Part shown: positions 47,363 to 58,429 of the stretch, one piece after another
Layout: each line of letters begins with the position of its first letter
Position numbering within the stretch: position 1 is the first letter of the stretch
Origin: Hofstenia miamia
Taxonomy: Eukaryota; Xenacoelomorpha; Acoela; Hofsteniidae
Assembly: GCA_900660155.1 (NCBI GenBank)
Contig: CABFPE010000190.1
Coordinates: 1,111,728-1,175,727 of the forward strand
Direction: 5' to 3'
Length of the DNA stretch: 64,000 bases
Notes under the pieces: model-generated
Databases searched by the model: none
Told to the model about the DNA's origin: nothing
Seen by the model: the letters and a program-made list of their open reading frames with translations, nothing else
Program-made: the position numbers and the translations under genes

Positions 47363-48990
47363 ATTTTTAAGAGTGGCCTGATAAATTAGCAGAGAGGTCA
47401 CTTCTGAAGGTCAGCAGGGAGTATGTAAAGATGAGAAGATGGGTGAGGGAAAGCATATATACAAGAAAAATTTAGAAAAGTAGAGAAATTGCGTATGCTT
47501 ATGAAATTTCAGCAGTGAAGGAAATCCAATGCGTTTCGAGGTCTGCCAAATGGAAAGCGTGGTGGCATTGTTACATACAATAAGAGTTTTAATGAAAAGT
47601 TTTAGATTTCTTAGAAAATTACGAGTTTTTTAAACTGGAGATTACGCTAACTTCAAGTAGTGAGAACAATTAAATTATTTTAAAAGACATTCAAAAAGTC
47701 TTTAATATTCATGATGTGTGATATCCAAACGATGAGAGAATTCTAAAAATGCATAATGAATTCTCAATACCCATATAAAATTTCTAGGAAAATTATATTG
47801 AAGCAAAAATGAAATGTTGCTAAGGGCTTATGGTCATGGTAGATACCTAATTATGAAAAACTTAATGATTATGGTAGCCACAGGCGGACTACATCACAGT
47901 ATTAGGATGTTTCTCAATTTCGAAATCAAATGTGTCTTGAAGAAATTTAAGCCTTCGTTAACGTATGTAGCATATTAAGTTATCAACTAATCGCTGCCGT
48001 TCTCATCATACAGGGTTTATGTTAGTCCTTTCTAGTCAACTATGGAGTGAACTAATCGATCTTTGACTATATAATAAAAAAATAGTTTTAGGTATAATTT
48101 ATCATACATGTAAATTATGCTTCAAGGGTTTCAAACTATGATTTACACTAATTCACTTAAGACTAGAAATACCATTACTCCTTGAGATTCATTTTGCATG
48201 TAGCACTTCAATTAAAAAATTATATAAAAGAATGAAAAAAATTTTACCTATGGAATTTCAAATAGATTATCAATATTTTTGGAGGTGTATATACCTGCTG
48301 TTGTTTTTAATGAATGCATAAATGAGTAAACAAAATTTTAATTTGAGTCAATTTTGACTCACTTGGTAATTCTAGTGTTAAAATGACTTCTCATCCATGC
48401 GAATCAATTTTTGATCATTCAATCATGAAAATGTATGCTTACTTAGACTCTGTTTCCTTCGTCACATGTTCTTATAATCACGTGTATTTGTCGGTTATGC
48501 ATTACCATGTGGTTCATTTTAATCTGGACGGATAGCTAAGGAAGATACGTGTGGATGTATGGACGAACTGCAATTCCCCGATATCCAAACACTAGAGTGA
48601 CATTTTCTCAATAGCTTACCCTTGTACAGCACACTTGCAAAATTATGAAAGTCCTCATTTGCAACTGCTAAAATCTAACTTCAGAAAATTCAAATTACCT
48701 CAATAATACTACAAGATGGAAGATATATTAATTAATGCTAAGCATAGAGCAATTTTCAGTGCACTGCTTTCTATTGCAGCATATAATCAGAGATCATTTG
48801 AGCACCTAAACACAACTAAAAACACCCAAAACCTCTACTTTTAAATGGTACCACCTTTTCTGCTAAATTCCCATTTTAAGCAACTCATTCATCTAATTAA
48901 GGAACTATTCGTCATTTTACATTTGATTAGTTCGTCGATTTTACATGATTTGGGCAAGCAGAAGCTGCATTATGTTCTGGAGAAAAACTA
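47363..48990. other. No gene recognised
   Basis: AT-rich noncoding DNA; no open frames or repeats I can name. Confidence 0.5.
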
Positions 48991-48999
48991 GGGCTTAAA

Positions 49000-49330
49000 G
49001 CAACTTCAATGTGCTTTGGAAGCATTGCATTTTGGGACAACAATTTCGACAGAATATTCGGCTTCTGAATGGTCTTCCACGGACTTTGCTTCCATCAAGG
49101 AAGTCCCAATTGCTGCTTATGATGTTGAGCATAGGTTTAGCTCTTACAACGAAATCCTTACAAACAAACGTCACAATTTACTTGAGACGACGATGAAGAA
49201 ATTTTATTTTCGCACTGTAATGATATCTAAATATAGTTTCGTTAATACCTATTTTTTAATTTTTAGATCTTATTTTGAGTATTTTATAGCACTTAGGTAC
49301 CACCTAAAGTGGTCCTTTTTTAGCACCTAA
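49000..49330 (+). mobile_element. hAT transposase C-terminal fragment
   Basis: Within the open frame 49016-49330 the segment IKEVPIAAYDVEHRFSSYNE followed by ILTNKRHNLLE matches the C-terminal hAT dimerisation region of the group often annotated as CGGBP1-like (usual form: VPVTSxDVERSFSxYKxILxDRR). The rest of the transposase is not readable upstream. It is probably the tail of an element related to the one starting at 63.5 kb. Confidence 0.65.
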
Positions 49331-50078
49331 AACCCAGTTTCTGCATATAATGATAATACTCATGCTATTCAAATTCGATAATGTTTATTGTTAAATAGTG
49401 TGTGTTAATGAGTTTCCGAACATTATTATTCGAACAGTGATACAATTGATTTGAAAATTAAATCCAAGTTAAATAAGAAAAAGGAAATAACTGATTCTAA
49501 AATGCCAATAATCAAATTTCAAACTTGGTGGGAGTCATTTTGAATTTCTGCTAAGGTCCTGCAGTAATATTCAAAGTTTAAGCATTTTTGCCGAAATAAT
49601 TTAGTCATTTATGAATTTACGTTGACATTATATTTTACATTGTTATGACGATCTTTAATCTGTTTTACAATTTTCTATGCTTTGAGGAATCCAGAGAAAT
49701 GATTTTGATATGCTACAAATTATTAAATTTGAGAATCCAATCCATAAATTTATGAATATAAATTTATTGTCATAGCTGCTGCTGCTTCTGCTGGAAAATT
49801 AGTAACCAGAGAAATTTAAGTAAGACTACAGAAAGTCTCACCACAACTAATACAAGTAAATTAAGTTCTATTATTGTATATGAGAAACCTTCACATGATG
49901 CTTGGCTTTGGCAAAATCATGGAGGGGCTTTGTATTCAAGTTATCCTTTGTTGACATAAAATATCAAAATTGTTGATAGTATTTTCTTTTCATACGAACA
50001 AATTGCCCATTCCATTTATAAAAGATCGTTGTTGGTTAAATAAATGTATCTGGATGCTTCGTACCTTTGAAAATGCAA
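49331..50078. other. No gene recognised
   Basis: AT-rich noncoding DNA, ending at a short TA run (50079-50098). Confidence 0.5.
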
Positions 50079-50117
50079 TTTATATATATATATATATGTA
50101 TAATTATTACTAAATTA

Positions 50118-50560
50118 AAATGCTACTGCTTAGATTGCTAATTTGCAAAATTCATATTTTAGAGATAATATTAACAAAAAATTTAATGAATGATTTCGAA
50201 TAGCCAATCTATTTCATAATCCATTTCATTTGGAGTTACTCACGGAAGTGTTTTGTTGCTTTTTTAGTGCTTACAATGACAGGAAATTTTGGAGAACTAT
50301 AAGGAAATGAAAATAAATTTTGAAATATCTGAATATACTACATGAGAACATAGGATACGTTATCACATAGCAGGTAGGAAAGCCCCAAGATCTCAATGAA
50401 CCTTTAGAGAAATGAGTTGGATTCCTAGACAAGATATTGGTAGAATATCACACTAAAATGTATTGCTTATACATAGGCTTGAGATATTCGAGGGAGACAG
50501 ACTAGCACGATTCCTATATGTAGTTAGTACAACCAACAATGATGAAGGAGGTTTTATCAA
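50118..50560 (+). mobile_element. LINE RT fragment, repeat unit 3
   Basis: Same unit as at 46433 and 46935, again preceded by a TA microsatellite. The left edge ATGCTACTGCTTAGATTGCT matches unit 1's GCTTCTGCTTAGATTGAT. The three copies are old but clearly one family. Confidence 0.6.
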
Positions 50561-50574
50561 TGGTATACGGGTAT

Positions 50575-50968
50575 AGATAGAAAGAGTTTTCACTAAACTG
50601 GTTTTTTGATATGATTTTCAATAACAACCAGAAGAAATTGGGTTTACTATTGTTCTTTGCGTTCATGTACAATATAAAATGCAGCATGTTGGTTTGTGTA
50701 GAATATTAAATTTGTTGTATACACAACGCAACAGTTCGGTTGATAAATTTTACAATGTTGCATTCGATACAAAAAAATTGATGATTATAGTCATGTGATG
50801 TTCTTAATTTTCAAACTAGTTAACCCTAATCTGCTTAATCATTTTTGAAATATGTTATAGTTTCTCTAAGAATCCTTAAGCGCTCATAAATCTGAAACTA
50901 ATAAAGCAATCCAAAATCTATGAGCACGACTTAGATAGAGGATGTTTTTATCTTTCATTTTCATCCGA
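50575..50968 (+). repeat. Dispersed repeat, copy 2
   Basis: Inverted relative of 34916-35287. Keeps several CpGs (for example in GTTGCATTCGATACAAAAAA) where the copy inside the CpG-poor block has CA or other bases. Noncoding; class unknown. Confidence 0.65.
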
Positions 50969-51034
50969 CGGGACAAGATCTGACATTAAGCATGTCGCAC
51001 CACGACGGACATGGGTAGTCTATTTATAGAAACT

Positions 51035-51327
51035 GCCGTGGCTAGGGGAGGGCCAGGGGGTATGGCCCTCCCCGTCGGGCCACTGGGCCCCCTTCCTTTT
51101 GGCACCCTGGATACAAAACTCGATGGTATTAATTCTAATATTCTGTAACTAAGTTAGAGTGAATATATTTTAGTTGAAATATATATAATACTAATACCAT
51201 TCTATTAAACAATTCAATGAAAAAGTGTAAAACTATTTCATATGAGTAAAACTAAGATTAATTTATTGAACTTTGCGGGGCCATGGCCCCCTAAATTTCA
51301 AATGCAAGCCACGGGCCTGTGCATATG
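51035..51327 (+). mobile_element. MITE-like element, copy 2
   Basis: Collinear with 41385-41690. Left end CTGCCGTGGCTAGGGGAGGG; right end GCCACGGGCCTGTGCATATG, whose reverse complement CATATGCACAGGCCC matches the left end of copy 1. Keeps CpGs (CCCCGTCGGGCC) that are TG in copy 1 (CTGTTGGGCC). Confidence 0.68.
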
Positions 51328-51529
51328 ACAAAAATCTAAAGTATAGTATTGTGTTAAATGTTGGTCTGACATGAAACAATTATTGCGTTATCTGCCATTG
51401 GGGTTTTCTTACCAATGCACACTTGTAAACTAATTGTCTGATGCAATGTGTTCTCCTGCACCAATACATGATTTCATAAGATATATTACAGGATTACAAA
51501 TGTGCGAGTCCATTTGTAGTGCATGTATG

Positions 51530-51533
<4 letters not shown>

Positions 51534-51571
<38 letters not shown>
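51534..51571. repeat. (TA)n microsatellite
   Basis: TA run of about 38 bp. It produces open isoleucine/tyrosine frames on both strands, which I regard as spurious. Confidence 0.95.
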
Positions 51572-51572
<1 letters not shown>

Positions 51573-51739
51573 GGGCTCTAGATACTAAGAGATTTGTATC
51601 CAGTGTCCCCAGTTTGCGATTTTTCATAGTATCCAGCGCCCTTTTGGATTTAAAGCCAGAATTATTCAATTAATTAAAATAATTTTATATTGCGGGTTTG
51701 GAATATGGAGTGGCCCCCTGACATTTATATTGAAAAACA

Positions 51740-51880
51740 TCTGCTTCAATGCTGCAGGTTACATTAGCATTATCAATCAGAAGCTGGTGACACTCATGGA
51801 TATTCATCAGTGCAGCATCTTTATGCAGAATAAAGCGCCATGCCATCATGCTAAAACTGTGATGGACTGGCTTAAAACGT
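51740..51880 (+). mobile_element. Tc1-like transposase fragment
   Basis: Reads IHQCSIFMQNKAPCHHAKTV followed by MDWLK. This is the region around the second catalytic aspartate of Tc1-type transposases (usual form FMQDNAPCH), with N-K in place of D-N here. Only about 45 codons are recognisable. A second TA run follows at 51931-51952. Confidence 0.65.
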
Positions 51881-51952
51881 TTTTTTTTAATTTTTTATTT
51901 CTACTGGTGGTCTTAAACTTTTGGCGGGGACTATATATATATATATATATAT

Positions 51953-52298
51953 TAGGGTGGCTCTTACTTTTCAAAGTTCGCAATTTGTTGCTCTCTACCT
52001 TTAAAATGAATCCAATACCTAAAAAACCCTCCCCGAGAAATTTTGAAATATTTCAATAACGTTTAGAGGTAGTCCTCTCAAGATACAATATAGGCTTTCA
52101 GGGTCTTATGCACTTGACTATTATAACACATCGAGTGAGAAAGATTGCTCTGGTTATCAAGCGATCTACCGTTTGATTGCTTGTGGTTATTGTGCTACAT
52201 AAACAAAAACACAAACACCTTTTTGATCGTAAATTAATTACCACTGCTAGCAAATAAACCAGTAGGACTATTATATAGTTAATGCAGCTGAATGTGCT
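51953..52298. other. No gene recognised
   Basis: Noncoding stretch between a TA microsatellite and a short coding-like remnant. Confidence 0.45.
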
Positions 52299-52478
52299 AT
52301 GCGTAGCAAAGATAAATACATTTTTCTGGTAAATATTGTCAAAGAATTCTCTGGTGGTAAGTTACCATCAAATCGAGATGCTTTGGGTGTGTTTATGCGA
52401 CGTTATATTGAAGAGAAAGAGACAATACATAAAGCAGCAACCAAAACGATCAGGGATCTTGTTCTTATATATATATAA
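52299..52478 (+). pseudogene. Remnant of an uncharacterised invertebrate protein family
   Basis: A 59-codon frame from ATG 52299 to TAA 52476-52478 containing GGKLPSNRDALGVFMRRYIE followed by EKETIHKAATKTIRDLV. This pattern (LPSxRDVLxxFF, then K-rich, then a helical AA-TxxEV segment) is the N-terminus I recall from an unnamed family found in many copies in invertebrate genomes, likely transposon-encoded. The frame runs into a short TA repeat where the next conserved part should be. That next part, including a FYDRAAIPT motif, is present in another remnant at 62.2-62.4 kb. Confidence 0.45.
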
Positions 52479-53039
52479 GGAAAGTTGCCCTAACCCTAAC
52501 CTCCATCATACCAACACCCTGCTGTTGGCATATGGCTGCAGTGCTTCCTGAAAATGTGGATATAAGAAACACTAATTTGACTTATTTACTGTCTAGTTTG
52601 AACTGTTTTTACATTGGTTTAGGCATCTTGTGCAGCATAGATATTTAATGGTTTACTTTGAATGAGCCATACATTGTTAAACAAAATAACATTTGTGTCC
52701 TCTCACGTTCCCCAAATTTTAAAAAGAAATGAATAAGATGGCGTTGTAACCCTGATTCCCCTGAGAATGCCGCCCTGCCTATTGGCTACTGCAATGCAAT
52801 TAAAGTTCTAATTTATTGCTTTGCACTCTAAGCAGATTATGAATACCAATATAACAACCAAACATTACCTTATGCTGTGTAATGTTTTAATAAGAAAATA
52901 TTTTGGCATGGTTACGCTTAATTACCTACAAATTTGGAGACAAAATAACCAAGACATTTAATTATTGAATTTTGGACACAAAACATGCTTTAGCAACAAA
53001 ATTAACCAGAAATAAATTCTTTGTAACCAACTAACCAAA
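52479..53039. other. No gene recognised
   Basis: Noncoding AT-rich DNA. Confidence 0.5.
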
Positions 53040-53860
53040 TGTCTCCAAAATGTCACCTAAAATGCTTTGGGGAATTGGTCTTCAAGATTTTCAACTAACA
53101 CATTATTATTTTCTTTCCCTAACATTTCTTGCCCATCTACTTTGCCAAGCATTTGGAGTATTGCTTTCACGCGATAGCTCTCTTGACTATCTTGTTTCCT
53201 GACCTTGATATATATTTTGACACTTCTTTCCAAATTAGACTTTAGCATACTTAAATGATACATAGTTTTTACATTGTCAAGACGTGTATCATACGAAATA
53301 TTGTAAAAGTTGAATGACTAACAAGATTCTCCACATTGCAACCTGTTAAGCAATTTAAACAACTTTTGTTTGCATCACCTAATAGAAAAATGAAAGCTCT
53401 TAGATACATACTATTACAAGTTTAAAAAGCATTGACCAATGCTTTATAAAATTTTTTTTACTTCTTTGTGGCCACCCATAAATGTTAATGAATATCATAA
53501 CAGAATAACCACCAGGTACGTAAGCAGGACGGCAAACTATTGCCAATATTTCGAATCAATACTTAAATTTCTATGAAAACTTTTTTTTTATTGACATAGA
53601 TTAATGAACTTCCGCCTCCACTTTTGTTGTAAATGTTAAATTTCTATCTAGCAGAAACATGTGAAAAATTTTCAACTGAAATTTCTTAATTCTCTATTTC
53701 ACATTTAATTTTGGATTCTTGCAGCATTACAACATCGTACTTTTCATGTTTTAATGTATTCTCAAATTCACTAATTTTAAACAATATTTCATTTATATTA
53801 TTCAAGTATACACAAGGTAAATTTCCGTAAAATTCTAAAGCATTTGAAGATTTAAATTGT
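53040..53860 (-). mobile_element. LINE endonuclease fragment
   Basis: On the minus strand the translation shows APE-type endonuclease motifs of LINE ORF2 in order. They are NINEILFKISEFENTLKHEK then VVMLQESKIK (about 53810-53700), SGGGSS (about 53610), AIVCRPAYVPGGY then FINIYGWP (about 53545-53475) and FLLGDANKSC (about 53390-53350). The domain is complete in order but interrupted by stops and frame changes. The LQESK form of the first motif differs from the TETWL form of the 9-17 kb LINEs, so this is another clade. It ends about 250 bp before the GPCR exon. Confidence 0.65.
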
Positions 53861-53931
53861 TTGTTCGGTGTTAGTCAATTTTAGATTAATAATTCGCAAT
53901 TGCCTTCCAGTGCAACTACATGCCATTGAAG

Positions 53932-53933
<2 letters not shown>

Positions 53934-53962
<29 letters not shown>
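53934..53962. repeat. (TA)n microsatellite
   Basis: TA run of about 29 bp, 140 bp upstream of the GPCR start codon. Confidence 0.95.
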
Positions 53963-54105
53963 CTACAATAACTTCTTAATTACAATATCATGACAAACAT
54001 TCAATGTTAAAATCTAGTAATCTCACTGGTTGTGAATTAACCAATTAGATTAAATTTCAAAGTTTATATACTTCAAAAATTAAGGTGTATTTTCACTTTT
54101 TAGCT

Positions 54106-54334
54106 ATGAATGATACATTAGAAGAACAAGAAGACTATACTTTAGCAACTGCAATCAACTGGGTTAACGGCGCTGTCGGCATTCTTGGTGGAGCATTAAA
54201 TGTTTTCATTATTTTGACTTGCAGTACCATTAAGAGTAAAACTAGCTTTTTGGTATGCATTCGAATGCTAGCTTTCTGGGATGCATGTGTTTGTCTTCAT
54301 TTCGGTTTTACACTTAGCATACTGAGAGCAATGG
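54106..54334 (+). CDS. Class A GPCR, exon 1 (TM1-TM2)
   Basis: First coding exon of a rhodopsin-like receptor, probably for a neuropeptide; it would act in the plasma membrane through G proteins. The start MNDTLEEQEDYT is chosen because TTTTCACTTTTTAG, a good acceptor, ends at 54103 just upstream. A 5' UTR intron is therefore likely. TM1 is WVNGAVGILGGALNVFIIL, with the family's asparagine in GGALN. TM2 is IRMLAFWDACVCLHFGFTLS, with the conserved aspartate. The donor is ATGG followed by GTTAGT at 54335, leaving one base that fits exon 2 in phase. The short N-terminus has no signal peptide, as is usual for small peptide receptors. Confidence 0.85.
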
Positions 54335-54649
54335 GTTAGTCTAATATGAATTTCATAATCATATTATTATAACTATATTTCAGATTGTTAAAAGTATATA
54401 TTTACATATATATATATATTTATATATATATATGTAGGCTATATGTATATAAATCTATATGCATTCGTTGATGCATTTTAACTATTTATTGGCCATCATA
54501 AGAATACAATATTGCGGCAAATAAAAAATACTGCACTAAATGTTAAAAAAAATATATATGCATACCTTAAATAAGAAAGATAAGTTCGTTTGATATTATT
54601 AATTTTCGTGCTTAAAATATAATTATTATCATATTTTTTTAATATAATT

Positions 54650-55360
54650 GCTTCTGCTATTTTGGTGTTCTTTGTTTATAGTATGATGTTAAAATTATTT
54701 TCTTTAATTTCGTGTGCAATTTCGTCGACTTTTGTGATTAAATTTCCACTAAGATGGTCTTTATTTTTCTTCCAAATGTTGAACTGTTTCATCAATGTAC
54801 AATTCATTGCAATTTTCACATTTATATCTCTAGACAATTTATAAATAGTTCTTTTGTAATATTGTCTTTATTTTCAAATATGTTTTTGATTTTATCATTG
54901 AAATGTTGACTGTATCTTAAGATTTTTAAGTTTCTTGATAATGATCTCGAAATTTTTCTTCAGTGATGTAATTTGGTGCTGAATCTATGGTAATTTCTTT
55001 AACTTATTTCTTTAACTTATAAGTTCAATTTCTTCAATAGATTTATAAGGAATTGTAGTCTCAATTCCAGTTGAACTTAGAAGGACACTTGACATCTATG
55101 TCCAAGAATTAATCCAAACCCATTGAAAATTTTATATCCTGCTTTAGATTAAGACAAGTTCACATTAGTTATTTTGCTGTGTAAACACAAACTTCATAAT
55201 CATTTCTAGTCTTTCTGTATCTTAAGTAATTATTTAAAAATATATTTTGTAAAGAAGATATTGCGTTTGAAACAGTACAATGGAGGAATCCAAATAATAT
55301 GTGTGTGTTAATTTGCAACTCTGAAATGCTTTTGTAATCACATTCTATTCGAAACATTTG
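54650..55360 (-). mobile_element. Penelope-like element remnant with GIY-YIG motif
   Basis: On the minus strand, about 54832-54760 reads YKCENCNELYIDETVQHLEE. This is close to the Y.C..C..YIGET...L..R form of the GIY-YIG endonuclease domain at the C-terminus of Penelope-like retroelements. Upstream, about 55110-55070 contains FLDIDVKCPSKFNWN, which resembles the YLDI region of their reverse transcriptase. The remainder is degraded, with many stops. I rate the GIY-YIG match as moderately good and the RT match as weak. Confidence 0.5.
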
Positions 55361-55501
55361 TTGTAAAGAATTAAATTGAATCTTAAAATCTAAATGACTA
55401 GTGTTTTTTTATTTATACAGAATGTCTACCTGTCATTAAATTGAAAATTTATTTATTTTTTTAGACAATGCTAAACAAATCTACTTCAGTTTTACAGAGT
55501 G

Positions 55502-55544
<43 letters not shown>

Positions 55545-55545
55545 A

Positions 55546-56459
55546 CGGGTGTTCACTAAAAATCGGTAATATGTATTCTTTATTAATTTAATGCAATTAA
55601 AAATTGCAAACCTACAAAAAACATTCAAACCTACAAAGAAATATTCAAAATAAATATTTAAACTGATTTTGTATAAGAAATTTTCAATTACGTTCTACAT
55701 GGCATCTCTAAATGAAGAACAGCGTTGAAAGGTGATTGTACAATATAAATAATTAATTATTCTGTGGCGAAAATGATGAAAAGTTTTAATATTGGCCAGA
55801 ACACAGTCTATGCAGTCTTGTGTCGTTACGAAGAAAATTGTGACACTGCGAGAGTCCCGGGTTCAGGTCGTCTACCAAAGTTGATGACACAAGCAAAACG
55901 CAAGAAAATGATTAATGATGCTTTGCAATCAATCTCCATTTCTCAAAGCGAGCTCTCTAAAAAATATGGCATTAGCACATCATATAAAAACAAATTGTTG
56001 AAGAATGAAAATGTGAAGGCTTTTAAAAAGAAAAAAATACCTGCGACTTCAGATTATGCCAAAAAGACGTTGGAAAAATTTGAAGAATTAAAAATCAATG
56101 TTATCTCTAAAGAAAAAAATCCTCCATGTGTTCCCCAACTTTGGCCAATCAAAGACTTTTTTGGTATTTTAAAACAGCAGGTATATGCTCATGGATGGAG
56201 GGCATCGAATGCTGAACAACTTAAATGGAGAGTTAAATAATGTCTGTTTCAAATAGATATATCTGTTGTACAGGTTATGATGGATAAAATTCAATTAAAT
56301 ATTGGTAGAGCTAGACGGAAAGGAGCATTATCAGCATTTCATTGACTTTTATTTTTATATTTAGTTACTTCATTTAAATACAAAATTATTGAGAGTGGTA
56401 TCTGTTACAGTGTTTTTAATATAATTTTAATTATTGCGCGATTTTTAGTGAATAACCGT
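55546..56459 (+). mobile_element. Internally deleted Tc1/mariner-superfamily element
   Basis: The left end is CGGGTGTTCACTAAAAATCG (from about 55547). The right end, read in reverse, is AACGGTTATTCACTAAAAAT. TA microsatellites lie directly on both sides, so it sits in a TA target within a TA repeat. The whole is about 0.91 kb. It encodes a shortened transposase (55764-56240) and is probably non-autonomous. Confidence 0.8.
55764..56240 (+). pseudogene. Truncated Tc1-superfamily transposase
   Basis: The frame contains the helix-turn-helix region (SFNIGQNTVYAVLCRYEE), a GSGRLPKL hinge and a second helix-turn-helix (SQSELSKKYGISTSYKNKLL). After about residue 105 it jumps to the extreme C-terminus (PQLWPIKDFFGILKQQVYAH, then GWRASNAEQLKWR). 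The stretch with the first two catalytic aspartates is deleted. The start codon of the parent (MASLNEEQR) lies at about 55699 in another frame. It cannot catalyse transposition but could still bind DNA. Confidence 0.8.
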
Positions 56460-56716
56460 TATATATATATATATATATATATATAAGCTGTATGAAATGT
56501 AGAGTCCAGAATTTGTTGACTTGATGTGCCAATTGGTTTAATGATAGTCGTTGAAGTTATGAATGCAAACATCAAGAAAATTTAATTTGTTGATTTCAGT
56601 TTCCATAGTAAATTTGATCTCTGGTAAAACGTTATTTAGGTAATTTAAATATTATATATATATATATATATATATATCTAATGAATGAATCTTAAGTCTA
56701 TTTAATATTGTTTTAG

Positions 56717-57391
56717 GATATTTGATTAAGCATTACAATAACTTCATCTGTAAGTCTGTTTGGTTCACACTCATGCTGGCATACACTGGTAGTACTTGGC
56801 AAATAGTTGTTTTAACATACGAACGCTGTGTGGCCTTGAAATACCCAATATTTTACAACAAATATGGAAATCCGAAATACGCGCACTTTATTTCATTCAT
56901 TGTATTAATATGTTCGGTTGTATTTAATATTCCTAAGTTACTTTACTTTGGTATTTCAGAGGACCTCTGCATTCCATTTACAGACATGAAGTTTTTTAAT
57001 GAGTACACCATAATTGAGCGAAATATAGTGTTAAGCTCAATGCCCTTCATTATAACACTGGCTGGCAACATTCAAATAATCTATGGCTTAATTCAATGGC
57101 GAAAAACTAGGAAGTGTTCTAAGGACAACAGTGAAAAACAAACAACGATTTTGCTTGTAATAATTTCGACGACATTTCTCATAAATTTAGTAGTTGGCAA
57201 TCTATTTGCCTATCTTTGGAGTCAACATCTCAACGGAAACATTGGAAGGCTTAGCCAGACAGTATTTAATGTACGCCTATGCTAATTGTATTACAATTTT
57301 AAACAGTACTCTGAACTTCTTTTTTTATTTATTTTCTGTGAAGTACTTCCGGAAACGATTCTTTGAAGTGATGAAATTTGATTGCCATTAG
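56717..57391 (+). CDS. Class A GPCR, exon 2 (TM3-TM7), frame change
   Basis: Acceptor ATATTGTTTTAG ends at 56716; the phase matches exon 1 (codon G-GA). TM3 starts after a conserved cysteine (NFICKSVWF) and ends in YERCVALKYP, standing for the DRY motif. TM4, an ECL2 cysteine (EDLCIPF), TM5 and TM6 (LLVIISTTFLINLVVGNLFA) follow. TM7 reads ANCITILNSTLNFFFYLFS then KYFRKRF, the NSxxNPxxY equivalent with F for P, but in a frame shifted by one base. The switch lies between about 57225 and 57265. A shift there brings the two exons to about 300 residues ending at TAG 57391. It is either a sequencing error or a recent inactivating change. The NST-N and YFRKRF end resemble FMRFamide-type receptors; the ligand is unknown. 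Confidence 0.82.
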
Positions 57392-58429
57392 TTTATTAAT
57401 GTTCCTCTTAGTATTTGCTGACTGTTTTGTTCTATGCTTATAGTAAATATATATTATTATGCTTCATTACTTTAATAAATTTAATAAAAATCCGATTTAA
57501 ACATTTTTAATTTGCATAATTTTTCAACAAAGAAACCAGTTTTAAGAAAGTTTTATCATCGCTAGACGTCATGTGAACATGTAAAATATTTAAAACGAGT
57601 GTTTAGTTTATCATATATTATAATGAATTATAAAATTTACTTACTTTTAAGGTAAATATTTAAGAAAACATTAATAAATTTTATGATGAATAGGTATTTC
57701 TATACATACTGTGCTAAATAGCTTAAATAATTATCTTACTTGCCTGAAAGCTGGTGAGCCGTTTTAGTGGAGTACGTTTCCTCTTGAAGAACATGCTACC
57801 CATTCATCCATATAACGTGACAGCTCTTCATTGCTGCAGATGGTTTCACGATTTCGTATTAAAAAACAGTAAAATATAATGTATCGGAAATTTTTACTTT
57901 TGAAAAGTTATAATACTCGTATGTTTGACATGAATTGGAATTAACTTGAAAAACAAAATTAACGCATGCACTACAAAACAAATGCAGTTATTGTGTGATC
58001 AAGCAACATATATATATATATATATACAAATATTGTATTCAGATGAATATGATTTTATTTAAGCAATTTTTAATTCCGTCTATTAAACATTAAAGTGGAA
58101 AAAGCGAAAACAATAATGATAAAAACATTTCTTTTACTTGCATAAATTCAAGAATTTTTCTCTCATTTAAGTAAGTGATTTACTGGAACTATGAAAAAAT
58201 GAATCACCTTTGTTATTGCTGATTGCATTGGAAACACGTTTTGTCTTTATAAAATTCGGGTAGTTTAATTAAATTATATTAATATATAAGGAGTCAAAGC
58301 AAATTTATTGCTGCACATTAGTACAAAGCTACAAACTACAAATATATGTATTTACAAAATATAATAATCAAATATATATATATAATATAAATTTAATTTG
58401 TATGTGCGTCTGTGCCATTTTCCTTGCTA
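57392..58429. other. GPCR 3' flank, no gene recognised
   Basis: AATAAA motifs at about 57474 and following could serve as poly(A) signals for the receptor gene. The rest is AT-rich, with TA runs at 58009-58026 and 58372-58383. Confidence 0.5.

Larger units (their letters stand above)
54335..56716 (+). other. Intron of the GPCR gene, 2.4 kb
   Basis: GT-AG intron, phase 1. It holds several TA microsatellites (54407-54433, 55505-55543, 56460-56484, 56653-56678), a minus-strand Penelope-like remnant and a deleted Tc1-like element. No further exon is recognised inside it. Confidence 0.75.

Noticed and set aside
51430-51673. Matching 79-codon frames on both strands
   Set aside because: They are created by the TA microsatellite, which encodes Ile-Tyr repeats in either direction.
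54662-54844. Hydrophobic plus-strand frame in the GPCR intron, as an extra transmembrane exon
   Set aside because: It lacks proper splice sites, and the minus strand here carries the GIY-YIG-like remnant.
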